From Hydnum rufescens UP504 (lineage: Eukaryota > Basidiomycota > Agaricomycetes > Cantharellales > Hydnaceae), in the NCBI GenBank assembly GCA_014904985.1, contig MU129039.1, positions 1 to 48,637 on the forward strand: DNA of 48,637 nucleotides, written 5' to 3'. Each line of letters starts with the position of its first letter. Positions within the stretch are counted from its first letter, which is position 1. The translations under genes were made by a program, and so were the position numbers. Positions 11,310 to 22,699 of this stretch are shown one piece after another. A model generated the notes under the pieces. That model saw only the letters and a program-made list of their open reading frames with translations, had not been told where the DNA came from and made no database searches.

Positions 11310-13520
11310 ATGGGAAACTCGAAAACTTACAAGAAACCTAGAGGCCCTGGGTCCAATAAATCTCAACACATAGCCAACTCATCAGAGCAGCTGCCCCTTC
11401 CACCCCGTGTTAACCATGCCATTGTCGAGCTAGAACTAAGGTCTCACCCTCGCCAAGCTGCCTTCAAGGAGCGTACTGGCCCCCTCATGGTGCAAAGCAT
11501 CTAGATGAAGTTACACAACAAGCCATGAAAAGCCAAGCTTCTTGTCATCCTTCACCTCTGGTCCCTATTCCACTATTGTCTCGTGCTTCCAGTCCCCCAC
11601 CACCCATGTTTTCTCATGCTCTCACACAAACTAAATCGCCCTCCCCAATCATTGCAACATCTTCATCCCCAGCTCATTTTCCCATGGTTGATGATGGAGC
11701 TCTGGAGGATGAAATAAATGCCCCTGAGCATCCATTGTTTTTGTCAGATGATGGGTACAAGTCCAACAGCAATGATCCTGTGGCAGATCAAGACTACACA
11801 GATGATCTTGTCAATGCATCTGCGGCAGATCAAGAGGACATCAATAATCTCATTAATGGTGATAATGATGACAATGACAATGATCTGGATGAGGAGGTTG
11901 TGTCCTCCATGATGACAGGGGGTTGCTTCACCCGGGAACAAGTGCTAGAGGTCAAGGGTCTTGCCAATGACCTGATGGTGGGTCTTAGGCATCGCGCGAA
12001 GGCCTGGGAACATCCTCTTGATGCTGTGATGTGGATTGTGAATTTGGTCATTGCCACTAAGGAGCAGCAGGCTGGTGGCAATGCATGGAATGCATACCAG
12101 AATGCATTTCCTGAAGATCCTGAGAAGGCAACTTGTAAGTAATACGTTATCTCTCTTCACTCCAGATGTCTTTCTAACATTCATAGCCTTTCCAGGACCA
12201 CATCATGAATATGTGGCAGAGGTGATCAAGCCAACATATCTTGCCCTCATTTCTGAACATGGGGGGTCGCAATCCGAGGCATGGAAACGAAAGGTGAAGG
12301 AGCTGGTAGCAGAGCACACGAAACACAAAGTCGTGACTGCCCAGAAGATCTCATTGAATGCAGCTGAGTTAGGGAGCCAGATGAAGAGCCTGAACAAGAG
12401 ATGGTCCGACAATGTTAAATGGGGTGCCAAGCTCAATATGCACATTATGTACATCATCATATCTGGGAATCCCGACATTGCTGCATCCAAACATAACACA
12501 ATGGTGTGTGGGATGAGTGCCATGCAAAAATGGTGTAAAGCGGAATTACCAGTCCAAACATCACTTCTACCAAAAATTCATTCATACATCATTGCCACAG
12601 AGGGGCTAACAGGAATACGGCCAACACAAGCCCCAAAGCGGATGCCCCCTGACATGCATGCCAAGCAGACCATGTGTACAGCTGAGCTCACATGGCTTTT
12701 TGAGGAATGTAGCGGAGCAACTGTTGGATCGAAGTTTCCTTGGGGCACGATCCCTGCATTCCTTATATGACATCACCTATGGATCAAAAACTGGCCTGCA
12801 ACCCAAGAGTTTCCTGATATGCTTGGATTTACTGTCTCTTCTGTACGAACAGAGCACTGGACCAACCTGTGGAACCGACTGTTCACTGTGGATGATAACA
12901 AACATCTCACTGTGAAACGGCTTGAACCACCAGAAGATCAGGCTCTACAGCCGACAACGATGCTTGTCCATAATAGTGATGACTTGACATTATGTGTCAC
13001 AGATTGGGAGGGTGAGGTTGCTAAGAAGAAACCATCAGCTAAAGATGGGTCTGTTCCATCTGAGCAAGGTGGAACTTTGGGGGATCCAAATCCAGGTGAT
13101 GAGGCTGATGGGACTACTAGGCCAAACCCCAAGAGGAGGAGGAAAAATGAGGTCACAGATGGGAGTGGAACTAGAAGGGGGGCAAAGAGGAAGAAGGTGG
13201 TCTCAAATCCGATCATAGAAGATGAAGATGAGGGCCCTCAGGCCACATCCACTCACTCAATAGGCCCAGCATTGTCATCTACCTCTACTCCACCATCCCC
13301 ATTGCCCGTGTTTGGAGTTGGCACTATGGGCCCCCCAATGGCTGATGTTGACGTGACCTCGGTGGCATCATCTACATATCATTCAACCTTCGAATTTATG
13401 CCTATGGACATAAATGACTTTCCAACATCCAATGTTGATGTTGATTTCTCACAGTTCCCAGGCCTGGATATTTTCGAGAATCAGGATCTACTACTGGGCA
13501 CTCCTGCTGGGCTCTTATGA
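11310..13520 (+). pseudogene. Unrecognised two-exon gene with nuclear-localisation-like basic region; one TGA, one frameshift
   Basis: The ATG at 11310 opens a frame that must shift by one base in the C-run near 11484 to continue into PHGAKHLDEVTQQAMKSQAS and onward. A 52-nt intron at 12135-12186 (GTAAGT..CTAAC..TAG) joins the exons in phase. The frame then runs to TGA at 13518 apart from one in-frame TGA at 12768 in a CGA-like context. Parts: Ser/Pro-rich N-terminus; acidic Asp/Asn stretch (about 11740-11900); a helical conserved core (11930-12950); a basic PKRRRK..RRGAKRKK segment near 13130-13200 that looks like a nuclear localisation signal; and a Pro/Phe/Asp-rich tail. A nuclear DNA- or chromatin-binding role is possible but is only inferred. 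Its 5' end is duplicated several times upstream. Confidence 0.6.
12135..12186 (+). other. Intron of the 11310-13520 gene
   Basis: GTAAGT donor, TCTAACA branch point, TCATAG acceptor, 52 nt. A later CAG at 12195 would create an immediate stop at the junction, so 12186 is preferred. Confidence 0.75.
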
Positions 13521-13575
13521 GCATATTGCTCTCATCCAGTCCACCCTTAATTTCCTTTTTGTTTAATTTCGTTCC

Positions 13576-13832
13576 ATAGATTTTGTTTGGTAGATTTTGT
13601 TAAGTACATAATTAGAGCAACCTTAATAAATAATCATTTTTAACTATGGCCTTATAATATAATTTAGAGATAAGGTATCGCTCTATGTAATATTGATTTT
13701 GGACAAATCACTAAGGTCAAATTTGATGATTGTCAATTGACATCAAAGAAAATTAGCCCTCGTTAGGCCAGCGAAATGACCTCAAATGGTACTCCTTTTG
13801 AGGTCAGCCCAAGTGGCTGACTGAGGTGGGTC
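13576..13832 (+). repeat. 255-bp direct repeat A, left copy
   Basis: Begins TTTGTTTGGTAGATTTTG and ends with a small hairpin TGACCTCAAA..TTTTGAGGTCA followed by AGTGGCTGACTGAGGTG. A close copy lies at 20495-20751 in the same orientation. The two flank the whole NACHT-WD40 region. The right copy differs by a few substitutions and a 6-bp insertion. The nature of the repeat is unknown. Confidence 0.75.
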
Positions 13833-14219
13833 TTGCTGATCAGAGGTTCCTGGATTCATTGATATTCAAAAGATATCTCTACAGTTGAAGATGAGACATT
13901 GTGGTTTCTTGACACAAAGAAGAAACAAAGGGTGTTCAAAATAATACAATACCATTCATGAAAGAGTTATACATGTTCAAGCCTCTGTATAAATGGATGA
14001 TCTTGAGGATCCACAATTACAATGTGGCCATCCCAACATCCAACTGCAACTCTGGGTTGCCCAAATAAACTTGATGCCTGAGGTGCAGTCCTTGGGCAAT
14101 AATGGGGAGGGATATAGCATATATGGGCAACAGGATGGCCCTGTGGGTCCAGTGCCTGGATCCACCCACCCACCCTAGACCACATGAGGAACTGAGGCTG
14201 ACAGCAGGGGGGAAGGTCT

Positions 14220-15865
14220 CCAGAATTGAGGAAGAGACTAATTGAGGGGGCCGGGATGTCAAATCCCATGCAAAGGTGTTTGTAGGAGTTTGGGAGATGA
14301 GGGTATGACCATCAAAGGAAAATGCAACCCCTAGAACATCCACAGAATCAACTTGAAGAGTTGCAATGGGGACCCTTGATGTGGCATCCCACAAGCATAC
14401 AATTTGATCACAAGAGCATGATACAAGCCATAAACCATCAGGTGAAAAGGCAACCAAGGTAACCCAATCAGAATGGCCTCGAAGAGTTGCAATGTGTGCA
14501 CCTGACATAGCATCCAACAAGTGTACAGTCTTATCATCTGAGCCTGATGCAAGCTGTAAGCCATTGGGTGAGAATGCAATTGACCTAACCCAGCCAGAAT
14601 GGCTGAAAGTTGCAATGTGTGCAGCCAACATTGGGTCCCACAAGCACACAGTATTATCATATGAACCTGATGCAAACCGTAAACCATTGGGTGAATATGC
14701 AACTGAGATAACCTGTCTAGAATGGCTCTGAAGGGTGGCCATGTGTGTGGCAGACATGACATCCCACAAGCGTACAGTATGATCACTTGAGCCAGATGCA
14801 AGCTGTGCGCCATCAGGTGAGAATGCAACTGAGAGAACTGAGGTAGAATGGCCTTGAAGAGTTGCAATGTGTGCACCAGACATGACATCCCACAAGCATA
14901 GGGTATGATCATATGAACCTGATGCAAGCCTTAAACCATCAGGTGAAAATGCAACTGAGCTAACTCCATAAGAATGGCCATGAGGGGTGGTAATTGGTGT
15001 GCCTGACTTGGGATCCCACAAGCATAGGGTATGGTCAGAGGAGCCAGATGCAAGCCATAAACTGTCAGGTGAAAATGTGACTGAGGTGACTGGCCCAGAG
15101 TGGCCATGGAGAGTTGCAATGTGTGTGCCTGACATAGCATCCCACAAGCATATGGTGTTATCACGTGAGCCTGATGCAAGCCACAAACCATTGGGTGAAA
15201 ATGCAACTGAAAAAACCAAATCAGAATGACCTGGAAGAGTTGCAATGTGCACACCCAATACAGCATCCCACAAGCATATGGTGTGATCATTTGAGCCTGA
15301 TGCAATGTGTAGCCCACTAGGTGAAAATGCAACTGAGGAAACCTTATCAGAATGATGGTGAAGAGTTGCAATGTGGGTGCCAGACATTGCATTCCACAAA
15401 TGTAGGGTATGATCCTTAGATCCTGACACAAGCTGCAAACCATCAGGTGAAAATGTCACCGAGGAAACTGAATCAGAATAGCCTTGAAGAGTTGCAGTGT
15501 GCATCCCCAACATGGCATCCCACAACCATAGGGTGTGATCATCTGAGCCTGACACAAGCCTTAAACCATCAGGTGAAAATGCAACTGAGTTAATGCCCTC
15601 AGAATGGCCTCGAAGAGTTACAGTGCATGTGCCCAGCATGACATCCCACAGGCACAGGGTCTTGTCCCATGAACCTGATGCAAGCCATAAACCATTGGAT
15701 GAGAATGCAAGTGAGGTAATGCAAGCAGAATGGCCCTGAAGAGTTGCAGTGTGCTTTCCTGACATTGCATCCCACAAGTACAGGGCACCCTCCTCTGAGC
15801 CAGATGCAAGCTGTAGACCATTTGGTGAAAATGCAACTGAGTAAACTATACGAGAATGGCCAATC
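14220..15865 (-). repeat. Thirteen WD40 repeats of 126 bp
   Basis: Period 42 residues. Each unit has the form GHS-x(3)-(S/T)VAFSP-x-GL-x-LASGS-x-DxT-x-LWD-AMSG-x-HIATL. Twelve are good matches and the last (VDSVDVLGVAFSFDG) is degenerate. Copies are strikingly similar to each other, as expected for a beta-propeller evolving by internal repeat shuffling. Thirteen repeats would fit two propellers. Confidence 0.85.
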
Positions 15866-16095
15866 AATGTGCTCAAGCTCTGTGGCCATTGTGCCTCCAC
15901 ACCCTGCAGCACTCTGATGCAACTCTTTACATCTTTTGAATATGTCTTGTATAGTGCAGTGTCATATGGTGTGAATGCCAACGCAGAATGATACACCTGC
16001 AGCACACTCCCCCGTATCAGTTCACGGTGAGCGAGAAGGAATCGCCGTGCATCAGCCAACAAAGCAATCACCATTGCCTCGCACTGCGATTTCAT

Positions 16096-16157
16096 CTGTC
16101 ATCAGAATCACTCTTCAATCAATTGCTGATCCGACGGCCAATAGTGAATGCACTTAC
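16096..16157 (-). other. Intron between winged-helix and WD40 parts of the NLR gene
   Basis: On the minus strand, GTAAGT donor and GATGACAG acceptor, 62 nt, phase 0, joining ..MEEAHPWA to MKSQCEAM... Confidence 0.7.
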
Positions 16158-18445
16158 TGCCCATGGGTGCGCCTCTTCCATCAGGGCCACAGCATCAGAA
16201 AGACTCCCAATCAGGCCCATCGCTTCGATCCACATCAAAATTAGCTGCATCGAAAACCTTCCAACGCCTTCACCATTCACTTCTCCCCAATTCCACACAC
16301 GACAGATGCAATGCCCAATACCTGCAGGCATACTGCACCTCTGCAGATAGTGCATCTCTCACTTTATCCTCCAATCCCTTCACCTCGCTGTTCAAAAGCG
16401 ACACATCCGAGATCCCTGCAACGTCCTGCCTCAAGAAGGTTGCCATAAGCTCGAGGCATCGCAACGCGTGCCGTAGCTCTTGATCTGGTCCGGCAACAAT
16501 CACAAAGTCGGGGATAGCGCATCGTGAAGGATCCATAATGAAGTCGCGAAATGAGGGGTGATAAATATGAGGGGCCTCTTCCAGAGTAGATGGAGGGATG
16601 ATCACAGAACGAAGGTGACGGAGAGCGGTGTGAACGTCATCCAGTGTACACTGCACAAATTGTGCCAACGAGCCGAGAGGGAGAGGTTGCCGAAGCAACA
16701 CGATACTGCCCACCACCGTTTGAAACCGCTTCACAATTGCTTTCGGGTTAGAATCCGAGAGTGAGTTCCGAAGGACTCCAACGTATAAGCTGTCCAGCTG
16801 GGAGTAGGGTGTTGCCTCCAATTCCTTGCTGAGCTGTGCATCCAGTATAAGCTGTAGATGACCACAAGGATCTCGAACACGATCGTCGCCAATGAATCGG
16901 ATCGATGTCACTGCATAAATGAACAATTTCCCTGATTTCTCAACCAGAGATTCGATTTCTCCCTCCGTCCAAACCAGAATGCTGCCAAGCTCGAGATTCT
17001 TTGAAATGCCCCCCAATTCAGACCGTATGTAAAGCCAGAGGTCTTCCTTGATCACAGAGGCTTCAATATCGTGAAGAACTCTCTTTGCGAGGTTTTTGGC
17101 CTCAGTGAAGACCGACGAGATGTGTGGCTCCGGATGACTGGTAATTAAGATACGAAGGAAGGGCAGTCATGAGGCGTGAGACAGTAGTAGTTGTAAAATT
17201 GTGCCAGCCCCTGTTCTTTGCACTCGTCGAGTGTGTCAAGCACGATAAGTGTCATCTGTCGGCTGGACCCGAGTCGGCCCAGGGGCGTCAAGATCAATCC
17301 TTCGAATTGGGAGAATGTGTTCTTGTAACCAATGTCGGGTCTTGTTGTATCGCCTCCCCAATGACGTTTTTGAACTCGTTATCCGACAGTGCCAGTTGGA
17401 ACGCAAGCGTCGGGAAGACAAGGTTCGGATTCCGCAAAGGTGCGTCGCTCCGGGAAAAGAAGAAACTCGCCCCTAACATCTTATTCTTGCCCGCTCGTTC
17501 GGCCACCGTTTTCGCAATCGTCGACTTACCAATTCCGGCCAGTCCAACGAGCCAGTACACAGGCGGCATGCTGCTTTCCATGTTCTCGAACCATGACATG
17601 ATCTCTGTCAGGATTGAAACACGAGTGCCTTCGAGGCATGACGAGGGGGCATCCTCACGGCCAGAATCGTAGGCCACAGAATTAGCACGAGGGAGAGACA
17701 TGACGGCCGTAGATCGTTCTGTGGAAGCTGGTCTTAGCGAACGAACAGTGGGGAGTGGAAGGGATCTTACTTTCGAGAAACAATTCTTGCTCTTGACGGA
17801 GTGTTTGGCTAAGCTGGATCATCCACGCCAGTCAGGAGGATGGAGGGGCACAGATATTGTGGACAAACAGACCTGAAAACGGTCGAGAGCCACCTTGACG
17901 TTTTGGGAAAAGTAGCTAGATCGTGTTCATCTTTCTTTCGTTCCAAGAAGTGACGTACACCGCCTGCGGAGATTTTAACTGGACACTGGAGGCAATATGC
18001 TCCAAATCTCTAATTGAATGACACATATATTAGTGCCACACATATATCAATTAAAGCGTCGGTACTCACTTGCTCAACTTCTGCACATCGTCCTCGAGGC
18101 CAGATGAAGATATTGTTCCCATCCATTCTCGTCACGGGCTCCAGAAGATCGGTAGGGATCGAAGATGATTTCTAGTTCTAGTAGCGTTGAGGAGTCCGGA
18201 AGTTTTCTGGAAGGACACAGAGAGCAATGAGGACAGATGGTTTCAAAACGAGGGAGTATGATACTAACGTCAAATGCCTTCGACGACATCGAGGAGAATG
18301 CAATGCAATCCTTGGCACCCGGGATTGGATTGCGTCGAGGAGGAGGTGGAGAGGTTGGAGAATGGCTAAGGAGAGACCTTTGGCGGTCTTCCCTGGGTTG
18401 AGAGACCGCTTCATCCGGACGATGGGGAAGGCTTGGTAAACAGAG

Positions 18446-20490
18446 GTGAGGTTTGCTGATCAGAGGTTCCTGGATTCATTGATATTCAAAAGAAAATCTT
18501 ACAGTTGAAGATGAGACATTGTGGTTTCTTGACACAAGAAGAAACAAGGGTGTTCAAATAATACATACCATTCATGAAAGAGTTATACATGTTCAGCTCT
18601 GTATAAATGGATGAGTCTTGAGATCCACAATTCAATGTGGCCATCCCAACATCCAATGCAACTCTGGGTTGCCCAATAAAACTTGATGCCTGAGGTGCAG
18701 TCCTTGGGCAAAATGGGGAGGTATTAGCATATATGGGCAACAGGGATGGCCCTGTGGTCAGTGCCTGGATCACCGCCCCTAGACCACATGAGGAATGAGG
18801 CTGACGAGGGGGGAGGTCTCCAGAATTGAGGAAGAGACTAATTAGGGGCCGGGATGTCAAATCCAGCAAAGGTGTTTTTAGGAGTTTGGGAGATGAGGGT
18901 ATGACCATCAAAGGAAATGCAAACCCCTAGAACATCCACAGAATCATGAAGAGTTGCAAAATGGGACCTTGAGTGGCATCCACAGCATCAATTGATCACA
19001 AGAGCATGATACAAGCCATAAACCATCAGGTGAAACAACCAATGGTAACAATCAGAATGCCTCGAGAGTTGCAATGTGTGCACCTGAACATGCATCCACA
19101 AGTTACGTCTATCATCTGGAGCCTGATGCAAGCTGTACAGCCATTGGGTGAGAATGCAATTGACCTAACCAGCCAGAATGGCTGAAAGTTGCAATGTGTG
19201 CAGCCAACATTGGGTCCCACAAGCACACAGTATTATCATATGACCTGATGCAAACCGTAAACATTGGGTGAATATGCAACTGAGATAACCTGTTAGAATG
19301 GCTCTGAAGGGTGGCCATGTGTGTGGCAGACATGGATTCCACAAGCGTACAGTATGATCATTGAGCAGATGCAAGCTGTGCGCCATCAGGTGAGAATGCA
19401 ACTGAGGAGAACTGAGTGTAGATGGTTGAAGATTTGCATGTGTGCACCAGACATGACATCCCACAAGCATAGGGTATGATCATATGAACCTGATGCAGCC
19501 TTAAACCATCAGGTGAAATGAACTGAGCTAATCCATAAAATGGCCAATGGGGGTGGTAATTGTGTGCCTGGACTTGGATCCCAACAAGCATAGGGTATGG
19601 TCAGAGGAGCCAGATGCAAGCCATAAACTGTCAGGTGAAAATGACTGAGGTGACTGGCCGAGTGCCATGAGAGTTGCAATGTGTGTGCCTGACATAGGCA
19701 TCCACAAGCATATGGTTATCAGCGTGAGCCTGATGAGCCACAAACCATTGGGTGAAAATGCAACTGAAAAACAAATCAGAATGACTGGAAGAGTTGCAAT
19801 GTGCACACCCAATACAGCATCCACAAGCATATGGTGTGATCTTGAGCCTGATGCAATGTGTAGCCCACTGGTGAAATGCAACTGAGGAAACCTTATGTAA
19901 TGATGGTGAAGAGTTGCAATGTGGGTGCCGACATTGCATTCCACAAATGTAGGGTATGATCTGTAGATCCGACACAAGCTGCAAACCATCAGTGAAAATG
20001 TCCCGAGAACTTGAATCAGAATAGCCTTTAAGAGTTTGAGTGTGCATCCCCAACATGGCATCCCACAACCATAGGTGTGATCATCTGAGCTGACACAAGC
20101 TTTAAACCATCAGGTGAAAATGCAACTGAGTTAATGCCTCAGAATGGCTCGAAGAGTTACAGTGCATGTGCCAGCATGAATCCCACAGGCACAGGGGTCT
20201 TGTCCCATGAACCTGATGCCAGCCATAAACCATTGGATGAGAATGAAGTGAGGTAATGCAAGCGAATGGCCCTGAAGAGTTGCAGTGTGCTTTCCTGAAT
20301 TGCATCCCACAAGTACAGGGCCTCCTTGGCAGATGCAAGCTGTAGACCTTTGGTGAAAATGCAACTGAGTAAACTATACGAGAATGGCCAATCAATTGCT
20401 CAAGCTCTGTGGCATTGGCCTCCACACCCTGCAGCACTCTGATGCAACTCTTTACTCTTTGATATGATCTTGTATAGTGCAGTGTCACTA
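18446..20490 (-). pseudogene. Indel-rich second copy of the WD40 part (possible assembly artefact)
   Basis: Aligns along its whole length with 13836-15975 in the same orientation. It differs mainly by one- to three-base deletions and insertions scattered every 10-30 bases, with few substitutions, so no frame stays open for more than about 180 codons. It starts just beyond the 5' end of the intact gene and stops abruptly at the junction with repeat A (20495). The sharp limits and indel-dominated differences resemble unpolished single-read sequence more than natural decay, which elsewhere in this window is CpG transitions. Confidence 0.75.
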
Positions 20491-20494
20491 TGGT

Positions 20495-20751
20495 TGAATT
20501 TGTTTGGTAGATTTTGTTAAGTACATGATTAGAGCAACCTTAATAAATAATCATTTTTAACTATGGCCTTATAATCCACACTATAATTTAGAGATAAGGT
20601 ATCACTCTATGTAATATTGATTTTGGACAAATCACTAAGGTCAAATTTGATGATTGTCAATTGACATCAAAGAAAATTAGCCCTCGTTAGGCCAGTGAAA
20701 TGACCTCAAATGGTACTCCTTTTGAAGTCAGCCCAAGTGGCTGACCGAGGT
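20495..20751 (+). repeat. 255-bp direct repeat A, right copy
   Basis: Close copy of 13576-13832 in direct orientation, from TTTGTTTGGTAG to GTGGCTGACCGAGGTG. Unlike the adjacent WD40 copy it shows few indels, so sequence quality changes at about 20490. Confidence 0.75.
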
Positions 20752-20848
20752 GCCCCCTCACTAGCTACAGCCATGCAAAAAGAGCAGTGAAAGCTGCTCT
20801 TTTTGCATGGTTTTTAATTCTTAACTAATTTAACATTATATCTTGTAG
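20752..20848 (+). other. Truncated hairpin intron (donor lost) beside repeat A
   Basis: Hairpin GCAAAAAGAGCAGT / GCTGCTCTTTTTGC, branch point TTAACTAAT, acceptor ATCTTGTAG. The 5' splice site is missing because repeat A begins within the intron. It is followed by an exon-like block with the palindrome CCCCACACTGCTGCAGTGGG. Confidence 0.65.
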
Positions 20849-21004
20849 GTCTCAACATCCCCTACAAACAAATACCAGTGCAAAACCCCCATAACCCCCC
20901 TTATCAACACCTGAACAATGGGCACTTGTACAAACCACTGTACATACAAGCCAGAGTACACAGCCCCAGTACCCCACACTGCTGCAGTGGGTGTGCAGTA
21001 CAAG

Positions 21005-21710
21005 GTATTTTTTATTTTTATATTTTTATTCCCTATTCTTGTGGTGCAAAAAGAGCAGCTGTCAGGGTTCCACCCTTTTTCCAATCTACTCCAATCAACT
21101 CCAGTCAACTCCGATCCACTCTGGTCTACTCCAGACCACTCCTCCCTCTGTCCACTCCACTCCACCCCTGCTTCCCCTGAGTTTTGTTTGCTTCTGGTTT
21201 GCTTCCAGTTTGCTTCCAATTTAATTTAATTTCCTTTTCATTTCCTGTTGCTTCCGGTATGCTCCCATGCATTCCTGTTCCTGTCCACTTTCCCCTGCCC
21301 ATGTTCCTGTTCCTGCCTCCCTGTAACCATCTCCTGTTTAGCAATCACTCCCCTATAGTATAGCAATCCTGTATAAGTAGTCCAGCAGTGAAGTCCAGAG
21401 ACCTCAGCTTTGGTCTCTCAGGATTTCCACTGTTACTCCAGACTACAGCTCCAAGTATTTTCCAGTTGACTCCACAAGCTTAAAGACTGCTGTGCTCATT
21501 TCCACATAGTCCCTTCTGGGCTGCTGGACTGTTCCTCCAACCTCTCTGACCTCCTTATCTCATTCTTGCCCGGATTCTTGTGGACTTAGCCAGAATTATT
21601 TGGGTTTATATTTGTTTGGTGCCCTCATCACAGCATGGCCCTGACAGCAGCATAAGCTGCTCTTTTTGCACTGCATTCATGTTTAACTAATTCATTAATT
21701 AGTTCTCTAG
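21005..21710 (+). other. Hairpin intron split by a solo LTR
   Basis: Donor GTATTTTT at 21005, left hairpin arm GCAAAAAGAGCAGC ending at 21059, then the solo LTR, then ATAAGCTGCTCTTTTTGCA, branch point TTTAACTAAT and acceptor TTCTCTAG at 21710. Removing the LTR and one duplicated pentamer restores a perfect hairpin and an intron of about 114 nt. Confidence 0.75.
21060..21646. mobile_element. Solo LTR of a retrotransposon, 587 bp
   Basis: Begins TGTCAGGG and ends CCCTGACA (perfect 8-bp terminal inverted repeat with TG..CA ends). It is flanked by the 5-bp target duplication GCAGC (21055-21059 and 21647-21651). A TATA-like CTGTATAAGTAG lies near 21370. No internal domain, primer-binding site or second LTR is present, so it is a recombined solo element. 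Family (Copia or Gypsy) undetermined. Confidence 0.85.
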
Positions 21711-21919
21711 ATATTGGACCAGAACTGACACAAACCCCTGACCATGGACCTGCTGAATGACACACTGTGAATGAAAACTGGGAATGAAACTATGCATGAC
21801 TGCATGACCACACAAATGAAAATGAAACCGTGAAGGCCCACATGAATGAAAATCATGAGCAACACCCCCTTGAGGGATCACCCAGATGGAACCCAGGCCC
21901 TGACTGGGGTGAATTCCAG

Positions 21920-22040
21920 GTAAGTATTTTTTTCTTTAGCTACAATTGCACAAGAGCAGCCTCTGGCTGCTCTTCTTGGGCACAGGGTGAGCCTATGGAT
22001 GTATATACTAATATAATACTAATAATAATAATAAATATAT
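21920..22040 (+). other. Hairpin intron remnant, acceptor lost
   Basis: Donor CCAG|GTAAGT at 21920 and hairpin GAGCAGCC..GGCTGCTC, but no branch point or TAG follows. An AT-rich tract (ATAATAATAATAATAA) begins near 22010. Confidence 0.5.
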
Positions 22041-22165
22041 AAATTAATAATGCATAATCTGGCAGGTGCCCCTTGATTGTATTGCAGGGGCCCCTGGGGA
22101 CCCCCTGGTAAAAACATCTAGTTAGATATAATAAATGCAAGGCTCATTATATCTAATATGATGCA
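22030..22165 (-). repeat. Repeat shared with 29325-29420, opposite orientation
   Basis: On the minus strand GGCTGGTCAGCCA is followed by TTAGATATAATGAGCCTTGC and a GGGGGTCCCCAGGGGCCCCT segment. The plus strand at 29311-29420 has GGCTGGTCAGCCA, ATTAGATATCATTAGCCTTG and GGGGGCCCCTAGGGACCCC. This may be an end of a transposable element. Confidence 0.5.
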
Positions 22166-22690
22166 GAAATGTGGCTGACCAGCCTGATCAGGAGGCTGAT
22201 TAGCTTTTTTGGAATACAAGAATGCATTCCATATATTCTTGCTTCAAGAGGATGGACTGATGCCACAGAGCCTTTGGCTGAAAGAATCCTACTCCACCTT
22301 ACTTTCCATTTACATGCCAGAAAATCTACCACCTTCATGTACTGACCCCAAACAGCTTTGCATATCTTCTGTTGCTCCAATGACAATGGGCCATCTTTTA
22401 GACAAGACATATTAGTGAGGATATTGGAATGAGAATTGTCATGATCATGTTCTTGATTGTCATAGTTGTTTTGTTGAGCCTGGAGGTTCACAAGTTCCAC
22501 TTCGAGGTCAGGAACACTGGCAGGCCTGTTTGACTTGATTGTTTTGCTCTTCCAGCCCTGCTTCTTGGTGTTTTGAGAGCTTGTCATTCAAACCCTCTTT
22601 CCTTTCACTCCATCATCACTTTCATCAAAAATGTTGTTGAAGTCCTTGATGTCAGAGGCTTCTGAGCCAGACAAAATGAGGTAGTTGGGT
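22153..22690 (-). pseudogene. Unrecognised gene remnant, one in-frame TGA
   Basis: On the minus strand an open frame (..SGSEASDIKDFNNIFDES..) reaches TGA just before 22587 and continues in the same frame as MTSSQNTKKQGWKSKT... to a stop at 22153. Replacing TGA by CGA would give a continuous ..KGKRV-R-MTSSQN.. of at least 175 codons. Acidic then basic composition; no domain recognised. Confidence 0.45.
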
Positions 22691-22699
22691 CCACTATCC

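Larger units (their letters stand above)
13967..18425 (-). pseudogene. NACHT-WD40 (STAND/NLR-type) gene with several frameshifts
   Basis: The minus-strand gene encodes a fungal STAND protein, the class proposed to act in non-self recognition and programmed cell death. Visible in order: 5' exons at about 17702-18425 with clear introns; Walker A GLAGIGKST near 17540; Walker B LIVLDTLDEC near 17240; sensor-like ILITSHPEPHI near 17130; a winged-helix segment ending HPSFRDFI near 16540; an intron at 16096-16157; thirteen WD40 repeats; and a C-terminal tail (..GCWDGHIVIVDPQDHPF..) ending at 13967. Frame changes are needed near 17330, 17175, 16285 (a G-run) and 14240, while the WD40 exon is open for 692 codons. 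Either the gene is dying or the assembly has homopolymer errors here. Confidence 0.75.

Noticed and set aside
18446..20490. An independent second NLR gene
   Set aside because: No nucleotide-binding part and no sustained frame; differences from the first copy are nearly all small indels.
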